A DNA stretch of 64,000 nt from Bacteroidota bacterium (GCA_016702705.1 JADJDM010000010.1:124001-188000), one strand, 5' to 3'. Shown: positions 18,542 to 29,261, numbered from the stretch's first letter. Notes: generated by a model from the sequence alone, not told the origin. Translations and numbers: made by a program.

Positions 18542-20107
18542 TTATTTTTTAGGGCCTGAATGAGCGGCCAATGTGTCTACTAATTGTAATTCTTCTACTA
18601 TTACTTCTATTCCATGCTTTTGAGCACCATACTTAAATTCAGAAATTAACTCCAGAATATCTTTATCAATAAAAGCAACCCTTCCGCCATCGATGTAAAT
18701 GATTGAACCTTTTGGTAAATTATGTAAAACGTTCAAAATTTTTCCTTTGTTAATGAAAGTTACATTTTGTGAAAGTTTCATGAAGTAATTTGGTTTACCA
18801 TCAATGGTTTCAGATATTAATTTGAAAGGTGATTTAAAGTTATTCCTTAAAATAAATATGATACTTATAAAAATACCCACTGCTACACCTTTCAATAAAT
18901 CAGTTAACAGCATAACTACAATTGTTGCTATGAACGGGAAAAACTGATCGAGTCCAAGTTTGTAAACGTTTTTATAAATATAAGGGCTAGTTAATCTAAA
19001 GCCTGTAAACATTAAGATTGCCGCTAAAGCAGATAAAGGAATTAATTCCAATACATAAGGAAAAAACAAAACTAAAATTATAAAGAACATACCATGAACA
19101 ATAACCGAAATTTTTGTTTTACCTCCTGCATTAACGTTAGCTGCACTTCTCACAATTGCTGATGTCATTGGAATACCTCCAATTAGCCCAGCAAAAAAGT
19201 TTCCTGCGCCTTGTGCAATTAGCTCTCTGTTGGTAGGTGTAATGTTGCTATCTGGGTCAATTTTATCTAATGCTTCAATGTTTAACAATGTTTCAATAGA
19301 GGCAACCGCAGCAATCATTAATCCATACAAGAAAACATTGTAATCAATTAAAGCACTAAAATCAGGCGTTTTAAAGCCTGATAAAATAACTAGAGGTGTT
19401 GGGTTTTCTGGCAAACTTAGGTTTACTAAATGTTCAGCTTTTATTGCTAAATCAGAACCTGTCATATTATATAAGTAATTTATTAAAACGCCAACAATTA
19501 CAACTACTAATGGACCAGGAATTAAGGATAGTACTTTGTTTTTCTTAAAGAAACTTGTTTGCCAAATAATTAATAATGTAAAAGAAACTAAGCCAATTAT
19601 TACTGCGCCAAAACTAATGTAGTCAAATACATTTGTTATTTCAGAAAACGTATTTTTTCCATCTATTTGAATAAAACTTTGGTCACCTTCAGGGTCTTTA
19701 TCATATCCTAACACATGAGGAATTTGTTTTGCAACCAAAATAATACCTACTGCCGCAATTTCACCCTTTACAACAGCTGATGGAATGTAGTGTGAAACTA
19801 AACCTGCACGTATAACACCAAAAATTACTTGTATTAAACCCGCTATACAAACAGCAGTAAGGAACTTTTCATACGAACCTAAACTAGTAATGGCAACAAC
19901 TACAACACCTGTTAAGGCCGCCGAAGGACCACTTACTGATAAATTTGACTTACTAATGAACGAAACAATTGTACCTCCAATTACACCACTAATTATACCT
20001 GCCATTAATGGAGCTCCTTGTAACAACGATATCCCCAAACAAAGCGGAATTGCAACTAAGAAAACTACCAGACCCGCTTTTAGATCTGAACCTATATTTT
20101 TAAACAT
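18542..20107 (-). CDS. SulP family anion (probably bicarbonate) transporter
   Basis: A 521-residue inner-membrane protein of the SulP/SLC26 family with about 10-14 membrane helices in the first 400 residues (SLLQGAPLMAGIISGVIGG; SGPSAALTGVVVVAI) and a C-terminal STAS-like domain (FINKGKILNVLHNLPKGSIIYIDG...). It ends LAAHSGPKK. Family members carry sulfate, bicarbonate or dicarboxylates. Cotranscription with a beta carbonic anhydrase argues for bicarbonate, as in BicA-like systems; this is inference from context. Confidence 0.9.
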   Translation of the reverse strand: MFKNIGSDLKAGLVVFLVAIPLCLGISLLQGAPLMAGIISGVIGGTIVSFISKSNLSVSGPSAALTGVVVVAITSLGSYEKFLTAVCIAGLIQVIFGVIRAGLVSHYIPSAVVKGEIAAVGIILVAKQIPHVLGYDKDPEGDQSFIQIDGKNTFSEITNVFDYISFGAVIIGLVSFTLLIIWQTSFFKKNKVLSLIPGPLVVVIVGVLINYLYNMTGSDLAIKAEHLVNLSLPENPTPLVILSGFKTPDFSALIDYNVFLYGLMIAAVASIETLLNIEALDKIDPDSNITPTNRELIAQGAGNFFAGLIGGIPMTSAIVRSAANVNAGGKTKISVIVHGMFFIILVLFFPYVLELIPLSALAAILMFTGFRLTSPYIYKNVYKLGLDQFFPFIATIVVMLLTDLLKGVAVGIFISIIFILRNNFKSPFKLISETIDGKPNYFMKLSQNVTFINKGKILNVLHNLPKGSIIYIDGGRVAFIDKDILELISEFKYGAQKHGIEVIVEELQLVDTLAAHSGPKK

Positions 20108-20172
20108 ACTGAAACTTGTTAAACATTTTATTTGTTATCAATTAAACTAAAATTGAACTCGATATAAAATAT

Positions 20173-20468
20173 TTAGCAATTTGGAGGCGGGGTACTTATT
20201 TCTTGATGAATTTGTGAAATCAATTTTTCACTATCTATTCGATAGCCATTTTCAGGCACGAAATCAAATAGTGTAATTGTAAATTGAGTGTGATGCTCGG
20301 TATACTTCTCTTCAAGTTCTTTAGTACTTTCTTCTTTAGACTCTTCTGACTTCTCTTTTCAATATCTAAAGCGTATGTTTCCTTTACTTTTATAGCTAAA
20401 GAAACTAAGTCTCCACTAAAAAGAGAAATACAGCAATAAAATAATATAGTACGAATGAATAATTTCAC
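20173..20468 (-). pseudogene. Small exported protein, one frameshift
   Basis: The ATG at 20468 starts a signal-like peptide (MKLFIRTILFYCCISLFSG) and a short helical part to DIEK. The sense then shifts frame at the plus-strand TTTT run 20356-20359 and continues KSEESKEESTKELEEKY, followed by HHTQFTITLFDFVPENGYRI and a C-terminus STPPPNC, stop at 20173. Adding one A on the coding strand joins it into a ~98-residue protein. It lies upstream of the SulP gene on the same strand and may belong to the transport unit. No family recognised; charge composition (E/K) is strong in the middle. Confidence 0.55.
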
Positions 20469-20608
20469 ACGCCAAAATTAACATTTCCTTAGACATAGAG
20501 AAAAAATTGTTAAAATGTAATGTGAAAGTTTGTTAAGCTAAAACGGATTAGCTGTTTTTCAGTTGATTATACATTGTTTATATTAGCTGATTCAAAAAAA
20601 CATCAATT

Positions 20609-23600
20609 ATGAAAAGAGGTTTACTATTACTTTTTTGCTTATCTATTTTTTCAAAATTTCGTGCGGTAGAAATTGCGCCAAATCCTTATCAACTAACTTT
20701 TAAGTTAGCATATCAACAAAACCCTTCTATTCCTAAAGGTTATTTAGAAGCTGTTGCTTTTTCACAAAGTAGATTTCATCATATTACACCTGAAGAAATA
20801 GGTAGCTGTATTGGTATTCCACAAGCATACGGTGTAATGGGATTAATAGAAGATGGTAAAGGCTATTTTAGAAGTAACTTAAACCTAGTTTCTCAACTTT
20901 CGGGAATTAGCGTGAATGAGATAAAAACATCACCCGAAAAAAGCATTTTAGCATACGCAAAGGCTTATAGTGTTTACATGCAAAATCATAATTTAAGTGC
21001 TTCTGCAAAAGATCAAGTACAAGTTTTAATTGCTTTTAGCGAACTACCAAATGAAGATGAATTAGTAAACAATTACGCATTAAATACTCACTTGTACCAA
21101 TTGTTTTGGTTCATTAACATGCCCGCATTTCAGGAAGCATATGAATTTCCAGCATACAAAATTGACCTTGAACAACTTTTTGGAGCAGATAATTATAAAG
21201 TATTAAGCAGCGGAAAAGTTAGTGTTTCTGAAAGCCATATTTGGAATGAAACAAATAATCAATTTAGAATAAATAATTTTAACACCACACAATCGGTTGA
21301 CTATGCTCCTGCTCTATGGAATCCTACTACTTGTAATTATAGTAGTAGAAATGGGACTGCAATTTCTGCAATCGCTATTCATGATGTAGAGGGAAGTTAT
21401 GCAGGTTGTATCTCTTGGTTTAAAAACTGTAGCGCTAATGCATCTGCTCATTATGTTTTACGCTCAAGTGATGGTCAAGTAACTCAAATGGTTTTAGAAT
21501 CAGATAAAGCTTGGCACGTTGGTTCAGAAAACCCATACTCGATTGGATTTGAGCATGAAGGATATTATAATCAAACTGGTTGGTACACAACAGCAATGAT
21601 GACTTCTTCGGCAAACTTATGTAAAGATATTTGCAATAGCGGTTATGGAATTAGCCCTTTAAGAACTTATAATGGACCTTCATGTAATGGAATTTGCACA
21701 CTTGGTGGTTGCGTTAAAATTAAAGGGCATCAACACTATCCAAACCAAACACATGTTGACCCAGGTCAATATTGGGATTGGTATAAATTTTATAATTTAA
21801 TAAATAATACACCTGCAATTAACACTGTAACCGCAACAAGCGGAACTATTTATGATTCGGGTGGTTCGGCAGGAAATTATTTAAATGATGAAAGAACTGT
21901 TACTCTTATTCAACCAACAGGTGCAACAAACATTACATTAAATTTTACCGCCTTTAATTTAGAAACCAATTGGGATTACCTATACATTTACGATGGCGCA
22001 ACTTCATCTGCCCCGCTTATTGGAAGATACACAGGAACAACAAGTCCAGGTGTTATTACATCAAGTGGTGGTAGCTTGTTACTTGATTTTAGAAGTGATT
22101 GTGCTACGGTAAATCCTGGTTATGCAGCTACATTTACTTCAACTGTAATTACCCCTTCTCCAACAGATAATGTTCCTCCAACTACGCAAGTATTTGCAAA
22201 TGGTTCATGGCAAACACAAAGCTTTACTGCTGCCATCGTTGATGCTGATAATGCAGGCGGAACCGGAGTGCAAAAAGGATATTACCAAGTAATTGATTTT
22301 GATGGAACAGAATGGAGAGCAAATGATCAAAACGGTTTTTTTGCAGATAATTTTGACAACTATATTCATAGTGATTGGACACAAAAAACAGGCACATGGA
22401 GCATCGCAAATAATGCACTTACTCAAAGCGACGATGCTTCAGGAAATACAAATATTTATGCTGCATTAAAACAAAATTTATCAAACAGGTATTTGTATCA
22501 CTTTAATGCTAAAATTGATGGTGCTGGAACCAACAGAAGAGCTGGATTCCATTTTGCTTGTACACGACCAGATTCACTTAACCGTTATGATGGTTATTTT
22601 GCTTGGTTTAGATTAGATGATTCAACTCTACAAATTTATAAAGTTGTTAATGATGTATTTGGTACTCCAGTAGCCTCATTTCCTATGAATATAGCAGTTG
22701 GACAAAACTATGATTACAAAATCATCTACGATAGAATTACAGGGAAAATATGGGTTTATTTAAACAATGGTTTAGTTGGAACTTATACTGACACTTCATC
22801 TCCATACGCTAATGGAACGCATATTTCATTTAGAAGTGGCAATGCTACTTTTGCAGTTAATGAATTAAAAGTTTATCGCTCACGCTCTACAACAGTCAAC
22901 GTAAGTGTTGGGCCAGCAATTACAAATGATATTCGTTATCAAAACCCTGACCCGCAAACTCCTGCTGCAAAAATTAAATCCATTAGTCAAGATAGCTCTG
23001 ATAATTTATCCGCTATTTTTTATCAGGATTTAGATATTGATTGGACAATTCCAATGGCAATTGACTCTGTAAGAGATGGAGCGGGAAATGATATATCTGT
23101 TACAAACATTGATACCATGTTAACAGCAAACTGGGATAATTCTTTTGATACAAGTTCTTCTGTGGTAACTTATTGGTACTCGATTGGAACAGCCGCTGGT
23201 TTAACCGATGTTGTAAATTGGACAGGAAACATGTCGGCAACAACGGTAACTGCTAGTGGTTTAAATTTAACACAGGGGCAATTGTATTATTTTAATGTAA
23301 AGGCTGAAAACGGTGCAGGATTATTTTCGACTGTGTTTAGCAGCAATGGTCAGTTAGTAGATACTCTCTCAGGTGCAGTTTCAATAAAAAAACTAATTGA
23401 AAAAGAAGGATTTGCTGTTTTTCCAAATCCTTTTATTTCTGCAATAAATATAAAAACTGGCACTGAAGAAGTGATGCTAGTTGAAATAAAAGATTTATTA
23501 GGTAGAATTGTTTATAGTAATACAATTGACTTAGTTTCAAATAAAGGTGAGATACTTTTAGATTTGTCTGCATCACATTTAAGTGCGGGAACTTATAATA

Positions 23601-23653
23601 TTAGTTTATCAAATAAAAACATTAAATATAACAAATTGATTATCAAGCAGTAG
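20609..23653 (+). CDS. T9SS-secreted N-acetylmuramoyl-L-alanine amidase
   Basis: A 1014-residue multidomain protein. A signal peptide (LLLLFCLSIFSKFRA) precedes a ~180-residue N-terminal region. Next is an amidase_2 domain (about 245-395) with zinc-site motifs AIAIHDVEGSYAG, SAHYVL and GHQHYPNQTHVDPG. A CUB-like domain follows (about 410-510; NWDYLYIYDG), then a lectin/LamG-like jelly roll (about 570-770), a fibronectin-type loop and a T9SS C-terminal sorting domain (FPNPFISAINIKTG ... GTYNISLSNKNIKYNKLIIK). It would be exported and released or attached at the cell surface by type IX secretion, cutting peptidoglycan stem peptides of other cells or its own. Several cysteines in the amidase suggest disulfides. 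Confidence 0.9.
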   Translation: MKRGLLLLFCLSIFSKFRAVEIAPNPYQLTFKLAYQQNPSIPKGYLEAVAFSQSRFHHITPEEIGSCIGIPQAYGVMGLIEDGKGYFRSNLNLVSQLSGISVNEIKTSPEKSILAYAKAYSVYMQNHNLSASAKDQVQVLIAFSELPNEDELVNNYALNTHLYQLFWFINMPAFQEAYEFPAYKIDLEQLFGADNYKVLSSGKVSVSESHIWNETNNQFRINNFNTTQSVDYAPALWNPTTCNYSSRNGTAISAIAIHDVEGSYAGCISWFKNCSANASAHYVLRSSDGQVTQMVLESDKAWHVGSENPYSIGFEHEGYYNQTGWYTTAMMTSSANLCKDICNSGYGISPLRTYNGPSCNGICTLGGCVKIKGHQHYPNQTHVDPGQYWDWYKFYNLINNTPAINTVTATSGTIYDSGGSAGNYLNDERTVTLIQPTGATNITLNFTAFNLETNWDYLYIYDGATSSAPLIGRYTGTTSPGVITSSGGSLLLDFRSDCATVNPGYAATFTSTVITPSPTDNVPPTTQVFANGSWQTQSFTAAIVDADNAGGTGVQKGYYQVIDFDGTEWRANDQNGFFADNFDNYIHSDWTQKTGTWSIANNALTQSDDASGNTNIYAALKQNLSNRYLYHFNAKIDGAGTNRRAGFHFACTRPDSLNRYDGYFAWFRLDDSTLQIYKVVNDVFGTPVASFPMNIAVGQNYDYKIIYDRITGKIWVYLNNGLVGTYTDTSSPYANGTHISFRSGNATFAVNELKVYRSRSTTVNVSVGPAITNDIRYQNPDPQTPAAKIKSISQDSSDNLSAIFYQDLDIDWTIPMAIDSVRDGAGNDISVTNIDTMLTANWDNSFDTSSSVVTYWYSIGTAAGLTDVVNWTGNMSATTVTASGLNLTQGQLYYFNVKAENGAGLFSTVFSSNGQLVDTLSGAVSIKKLIEKEGFAVFPNPFISAINIKTGTEEVMLVEIKDLLGRIVYSNTIDLVSNKGEILLDLSASHLSAGTYNISLSNKNIKYNKLIIKQ

Positions 23654-23672
23654 AATTCTATTACTTGATAAT
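23637..23672 (+). terminator. Probable terminator overlapping the amidase stop
   Basis: GATTATCAAG-C-AGTAG and CTATT-A-CTTGATAATC form a 15-bp stem with an AATT loop that includes the stop codon, followed by TTCTTTACTGTTTT. It has a good dyad but no uninterrupted T run. Confidence 0.55.
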
Positions 23673-23733
23673 CTTCTTTACTGTTTTGAATAGCGTATTT
23701 GGGGTAAAAATGTTATCTTCGCTGCCCTAAATT

Positions 23734-25176
23734 ATGAGCCAAAAAAACTTTATTAGTAATCTTGCTATATTAATTGTTCTTAACCTTTTGGTTAAGCCAT
23801 TTTGGCCATTAGTTATTGAACCAGCGGTGCAGCAAGAAGTTGGAAACATTGCTTATGGTGAGTATTTTTCACTATTTAATTTTTCTTTCTTACTCAACAT
23901 CCTGCTCGACTTTGGCATTACCAATTTCAACAATAAAAACATTGCCCAAAACAATCATTTATTAACCAAACATTTCTCTGCGCTATTTGTATTAAAGCTT
24001 TCTTTAGCATTTATTTATATTAGTGCCACGCTTATTATTGGTTTTGTAATTGGTTATGATACCCGACTAATAAAGCTCTTATTAATTCTAGGTTTAAATC
24101 AATTTCTTATATCTTTCATTGCTTATCTGCGTTCCAATTTATTAGGCTTACATCTATTTAAAACAGATAGCCTTATTTCGATATTAGATAGAACAATAAT
24201 GATTGTATTGTGTGGTTTGATTTTATGGACGGATGTAACAGGGATAAAAATAGACATTATGTCTTTTGTGTATGTGCAAACAATAGCTTATGCATTTACT
24301 GCCATCATTGCATTTTTTGCTGTTCTAAATAAAACAACCAATTTAAAAATCGCATGGAATTGGCCATTTTCATTAATGATTTTAAAGAAAAGTTATCCAT
24401 TTGCAATACTTGTTTTATTAATGACATTTTACAATCGTTTGGATGCGGTTATGATTGAACGAGTTTTAGGTGGTGATGTAGGCGCTTATGAAGCTGGAAT
24501 ATATGCAAAGGGTTTTCGACTATTAGATTCAGCAAACATGATTGCTTACTTATTCTCAGTGCAATTGCTTCCAGTATTTAGCAGAATGATAAAATACAAA
24601 GAAAACGTTGAACAATTAGCGAAATTAGCCTTTACATTGTTACTTACGCCAGCATTTATTGTTGCCATTGGTTGCTTTTTTTATAGTAAAGAACTAACCG
24701 CATTAATTAATCATGGTAATACCGATTCGGCTGAAGTGTTTAGTGTTTTAATGTGTTGTTTTGTAGCTATTTCTTCTACTTACATTTTCGGAACCTTGCT
24801 AACGGCTAATGGAAATCTAAAGCAATTAAACTATATGGCTTTAGCTGGAATTCTAATCAATCTTGTTTTAAACATCATTTTAATAAACTATTACAAAGCA
24901 TTTGGCTCAGCTATTTCAAGTTTAATTACTCAATTTTTAACTGCAGGTGTGCAGGTATATTTAGCAGCAAAAATATTTAAGTTTAAAATAAATAAGCGCT
25001 TGATTGTGCAATTAATACTTTTTGTAGCTGGAATTTTTGTATTTAACATCTTCACTTACAACTTCTTAAATAACTGGATGATTAATTTTTCGATTATGAC
25101 AATATTAAGCGGTATTTGGGCGTTAGTTGTAGGTTTAATTAGTGTAAAATCAATTTTCAGGTTTTTAAAATATTAA
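23734..25176 (+). CDS. Polysaccharide flippase (Wzx/MATE-like)
   Basis: A 480-residue protein with about 12-14 membrane helices, of the oligosaccharide flippase type (PST/MOP superfamily). The N-terminal segment LFNFSFLLNILLDFGITNFNNKNIA has the typical 'GxxxFxxRxxA-like' position. It would move undecaprenyl-linked sugar repeat units across the inner membrane. It is followed 1 base later by a Wzz-like gene and then a ligase/polymerase gene, a compact export operon. No sugar-specific genes sit next to it, so the polysaccharide is not known. Confidence 0.85.
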   Translation: MSQKNFISNLAILIVLNLLVKPFWPLVIEPAVQQEVGNIAYGEYFSLFNFSFLLNILLDFGITNFNNKNIAQNNHLLTKHFSALFVLKLSLAFIYISATLIIGFVIGYDTRLIKLLLILGLNQFLISFIAYLRSNLLGLHLFKTDSLISILDRTIMIVLCGLILWTDVTGIKIDIMSFVYVQTIAYAFTAIIAFFAVLNKTTNLKIAWNWPFSLMILKKSYPFAILVLLMTFYNRLDAVMIERVLGGDVGAYEAGIYAKGFRLLDSANMIAYLFSVQLLPVFSRMIKYKENVEQLAKLAFTLLLTPAFIVAIGCFFYSKELTALINHGNTDSAEVFSVLMCCFVAISSTYIFGTLLTANGNLKQLNYMALAGILINLVLNIILINYYKAFGSAISSLITQFLTAGVQVYLAAKIFKFKINKRLIVQLILFVAGIFVFNIFTYNFLNNWMINFSIMTILSGIWALVVGLISVKSIFRFLKY

Positions 25177-25177
25177 T

Positions 25178-26188
25178 ATGGAAAATAATAATACAATTGA
25201 AATTCTTAGAGTTCTTTATAAAAAGAGAAAACCTATTCTAATCATTACTTCCTTGGCAACAATTGTTTCAATTGTATTATCGATGCCCTTTGTTATGAAA
25301 CCAATGTTTAAATCAACAGCTGTTGTTTATCCAGCTAATATTGGTCCTTTAAGTGAAGAATCAGCAACTGAACAATTAATGCAGTTTTTAGGTTCAAGCG
25401 AAATTAGAAACGAGCTTAATAAAGAATTTGATCTTGCTAAACATTATAAATTAGATACTGCAGATTCAAAATTTGAATATTATTATCAACTAATGTTTGA
25501 TGAAAGAGTTGCTCTAAATCAAACACGTTTTGAATCAATTCAGATTGAAGTATCTGATGAAGATCCAGTTTTTGCTCAAAAACTTGCTTATGGCGTTATT
25601 GAAGCTTCTAATAAATTAATTCGCAAATCAAGAAACGATTTAACTCAAGAATTAGCCGACATGCATTCTAAATACATGGAAGATAAAAAAGCTGAGTTAG
25701 ACAGCGTTACTGGTAAACTTTCAAAAATGAGTAAGGATTATGCCGCACTTGATTTCTTCTATACTATGCTTCCAAAAAACACAGAAATACAATCTGGAAG
25801 TTTTCTTGCCTATTTATCGCAAGTAGAAAAAGCTACTACTACTAGTTATAATGTACTTCCTGGTAATGAAAGTACTAAACTTCAAGATGCAATGGGGGTA
25901 ATAGGAAAAAAGGGATTGGACTACACTTTTTTAAACGCAAAATATAAAGCTGAAACGGATGAATATTATGAATCATATATTTTACGAGAAAAGTGCATTC
26001 GTGATATCGAAAAAAAGTTTTCATATACCATTTTAGTTTCAAAACCAAACTTGCCTGCAACTAAATCAGGTCCAAAGCGTAGCATGTTTGTGTTAATGGC
26101 AACACTTGGGGCATTTGTATTCTCAGCTTTATTCTTTGTATACAATGATAAATTCAAACAATTAAAAGCCCAAATTGTTAAAGAATAA
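25178..26188 (+). CDS. Wzz-like chain-length / polysaccharide co-polymerase
   Basis: A 336-residue protein with membrane helices at both ends (ILIITSLATIVSIVLSMPFV near 20-40, MFVLMATLGAFVFSALFFVY near 303-322) and a largely helical periplasmic part with coiled-coil (about 150-200). This is the layout of Wzz/PCP1 proteins that set polysaccharide length. The Pro/Gly-rich segment before the second helix (SKPNLPATKSGPKRS) is the usual one. The next gene overlaps it by 14 bases. Confidence 0.85.
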   Translation: MENNNTIEILRVLYKKRKPILIITSLATIVSIVLSMPFVMKPMFKSTAVVYPANIGPLSEESATEQLMQFLGSSEIRNELNKEFDLAKHYKLDTADSKFEYYYQLMFDERVALNQTRFESIQIEVSDEDPVFAQKLAYGVIEASNKLIRKSRNDLTQELADMHSKYMEDKKAELDSVTGKLSKMSKDYAALDFFYTMLPKNTEIQSGSFLAYLSQVEKATTTSYNVLPGNESTKLQDAMGVIGKKGLDYTFLNAKYKAETDEYYESYILREKCIRDIEKKFSYTILVSKPNLPATKSGPKRSMFVLMATLGAFVFSALFFVYNDKFKQLKAQIVKE

Positions 26189-27633
26189 AACCAACTTAAT
26201 TTTTTATGTTTTAGGACTCATCTATGTTCTAATTCAAGCTTACCTCTTAGTAACAAAAAAAGACATGTTTATGTTATTTTGTTTACTTCCGGCAGGCTTA
26301 ATCTTCGTATTCTCGTTTCTTTTCTCAATTGAACGTATTGTGTGGATGATTGTTATTGTTACACCATTATCAATGCCGCTCAAAGAATTTATTCCAGGCT
26401 CTTCTGTTGATTTAAGCTTACCTGGAGAACCACTAATGGCAGGTTTACTTCTAATTTCTCTATTTTATTTATCACGTAAACTTTTTATAGATAAACACTT
26501 TTTAAGGCATCCAATAACCATTATCATTTTCATCCAACTATTGTGGATATTAATTACGGCATTTAATAGTACTATGCCATTAGTATCATTTAAATTTTTA
26601 ATAGCACGTTTATGGTTTATTAATGCTGCAATGCTTTTTACATCAACACTACTTAAAGAATTTAAGAACATACCCAAATTTATACTTTGCTATGTAATTC
26701 CACTATGCGTTATCATTATTCTCACTCTTATCAAACATGCAGGGCTTGGATTTGATGAAGACTCGGCCGACTGGATAGTGCAACCTTATTACAATGACCA
26801 TACAGCTTATGGAGCTGCTATATCTATGTTTGTTCCTGTAATAGCTGCATTAGCCTTTTACTTTAAGGATAAGAAAAAAATAATGTATGGTTTAATAATT
26901 CTATTTGGAATATTACTTATTGGTGTTGTGTTTTCATATGCACGTGCAGCTTGGTTAAGCATTGCTGCTTCATTGGTAATATTAGCGGCTCTACTTTTAA
27001 AATTAAAATTCAGAACCTTATTAGTTGGTGCGGTTTCCTTAGTATTAGTGTTCCTGGTTTTTCAAACACAAATAATGATTTTACTTGCTAAGAACGACAC
27101 TGATTCGGAAGGAGATTTAGCACAAAATATAGAGTCGATGTCGAATATTTCTACGGACGCAAGTAATGTAGAGCGATTAAACAGGTGGAGCTGTGCCTTA
27201 CGTATGTATGATGAAAAACCATTAATGGGTTGGGGACCTGGCACATATATGTTTCAATACGCTGCATTTCAAAAATCAAGTGAAGCAACCATTATTACTG
27301 TTAATGACGGAAGTAATGGTAATGCGCATAGCGAATATTTAGGTCCTTTAAGCGAACAAGGAATTCCCGGACTGACAATGGTGGTTGTGCTTATGTTATC
27401 TATATTTTTTACTGGGTTTAGATTGGTTTACACTGTGGTAGATAAAAAACTAAAATACATTTGCATTGGAGTTTTATTAGGACTAACCACCTACTTCGTA
27501 CATGGATTTCATAAATAATTTCTTGGATACCGACAAGCTTTCTGTTCCTTTTTGGGGCTTTATTACTATTTTAATTTGCATTGATATTTATCATAAGAAA
27601 ACGCAAAACATTGCCAATCCTGAAGAAAAGTAA
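26175..27633 (+). pseudogene. O-antigen ligase / polymerase-like protein, frameshift near 3' end
   Basis: A polytopic membrane protein with about 12 helices and the Wzy/WaaL-type loop ending in NRWSCALRMYDEKPLMGWGPG (split here as RWSCALRMYDEKP and LMGWGPGTYMF), typical of O-antigen ligase domains. The first frame stops at 27518 after TYFVHGFHK. Removing one T from the TTT at 27507-27509 continues it as INNFLDTDKLSVPFWGFI to a stop at 27633, about 485 residues. The start is a TTG at 26175, the only start that keeps the first helix, because an in-frame stop lies at 26163. I infer a sequencing indel; a real C-terminal loss is possible. Confidence 0.8.
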
Positions 27634-27722
27634 ACTTTCCGTAAAGTAATTTCTTTTAAAGTTTTTAATTCTGCCTTTACTTATATACCTTCATGGCTGA
27701 TTGTAATAAATCAAACTATTTT

Positions 27723-29261
27723 ATGAAAATCTTTTCTGCCAAGCAAATAAAAGAAATTGATGCTGCAACTATAGCTAATGAACCAATAAGTTCAATCGAT
27801 TTAATGGAACGTGCTGCACGTAGTTGTTTGTTTAAAATACTAAAGCATGCAGATGAGGAAAACGATTTCACAATTTTATGCGGAAAAGGAAATAATGGTG
27901 GCGACGGATTAGCAATAGCTCGCATGCTAACCGAAAGAGGTAAAAATGTAAGTGTACTTATTTTAGAACACACAAGCAACGAAAGCCTTGAGTTTAAACA
28001 TAATTTAGAATTATTAGCTAAGCAAAACAAAGCCAAACTATTTCATATAAATTCACTAGATGAATTTAAAAAAATTGATTTAAGTAAAAGCATTGTAGTA
28101 GATGCCATACTTGGAATAGGCGCAAACAAGGCTGTTGAAGGTTTACTAAAAGATGTAATCGATCAATTAAATTCAGAAAATCATTTTGTTATCTCGATTG
28201 ATATTCCAAGTGGAATGTTTCCGGATGAGATGAATGAGAAGAATACAATTGTTAGAGCCAACATTACACTTACTTTTCAAGTTCCAAAATACAATTTCGT
28301 TTTTCCCGAAAACATTGCAAAAACAGGAGAATTAGATATTTTAGATATTGGTTTAGATTCGCAAGAAATTCGAAACACTTCGACTAAAAATTATTTTAGC
28401 GATAAGGCAATTATCAAAGAATTACTTTTAACGCGCAGCTTATTTTCCCACAAAGGTAATTTCGGACACGCTTTATTAATTTGTGGAAGCAAGGGTATGA
28501 TGGGCGCTTCGCAAATTGCAGCACGTGCTTGTTTACGTTCGGGTGCTGGATTACTAAGTGTAAAAGTACCAGGATGCGGTTTAAATGTAATTCAAACAAG
28601 TTTACCCGAAGCAATGGCTATTGCCGATGATGAAAACAATTTTATTACTTCATTGCCAGATATCAGCAAGTACAATGCAATTGGCATAGGTTGTGGAATT
28701 GGAACCGACAAACAAACACAAAACGTTTTAAAACTACTCATTCAAAACTCCCCTATTCCATTACTTATTGATGCTGATGCATTAAATATATTAGCGGATA
28801 ACAAAACTTGGTTCTCATTTTTACCTAAATACAGCATTTTAACACCACACCCAAAAGAGTTCGATCGTTTAGCTGGTGCGCATACCAATACATACCAACG
28901 CTTAAACTCGGCCAAAGAATTTGCTCAAAAGTATCAAGTAATAATTGTATTAAAAGGAATTTTTACTGCATGCATTATGCCCGATGGAAATGTATTTTTT
29001 AATTCAACCGGAAATCCTGGTTTAGCAAAAGGTGGCAGTGGTGATACATTAAGCGGAATTATTACAGGTTTGTTAGCAAGAGGCTACGCACCAAATCACG
29101 CTGCTATATTAGGTGTTTACGTACACGGCTTTGCTGCTGATTTGTGTTTAGGAAAAAACCACATCGAGTCTTTATTAGCAAGCGATGTTATTGAAAAACT
29201 ACCGAAAGCTTTTCTAAAATATATGAATATCATTAAGAACCTAAAAGGTTTAAACCTTTGA
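27723..29261 (+). CDS. nnr: Bifunctional NAD(P)H-hydrate repair enzyme
   Basis: A fusion of the NAD(P)HX epimerase (N-terminal ~215 residues; CGKGNNGGDGLAIARML) and the ADP-dependent dehydratase (C-terminal; GNFGHALLICGSKGMMGA, LTPHPKEFDRLAG, NPGLAKGGSGDTLSGIITGLLA). It repairs hydrated NADH/NADPH. The ATG at 27723 (MKIFSAKQIKEIDAAT) is preferred over an upstream in-frame ATG at 27693, because it matches the family start. Its 3' end overlaps the convergent glycosyltransferase gene by 29 bases. Confidence 0.95.
   Translation: MKIFSAKQIKEIDAATIANEPISSIDLMERAARSCLFKILKHADEENDFTILCGKGNNGGDGLAIARMLTERGKNVSVLILEHTSNESLEFKHNLELLAKQNKAKLFHINSLDEFKKIDLSKSIVVDAILGIGANKAVEGLLKDVIDQLNSENHFVISIDIPSGMFPDEMNEKNTIVRANITLTFQVPKYNFVFPENIAKTGELDILDIGLDSQEIRNTSTKNYFSDKAIIKELLLTRSLFSHKGNFGHALLICGSKGMMGASQIAARACLRSGAGLLSVKVPGCGLNVIQTSLPEAMAIADDENNFITSLPDISKYNAIGIGCGIGTDKQTQNVLKLLIQNSPIPLLIDADALNILADNKTWFSFLPKYSILTPHPKEFDRLAGAHTNTYQRLNSAKEFAQKYQVIIVLKGIFTACIMPDGNVFFNSTGNPGLAKGGSGDTLSGIITGLLARGYAPNHAAILGVYVHGFAADLCLGKNHIESLLASDVIEKLPKAFLKYMNIIKNLKGLNL

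Noticed and set aside
27716..28036. 106-codon minus-strand frame within nnr
   Set aside because: Fully antisense to the well-supported epimerase domain; composition unlike a real protein.
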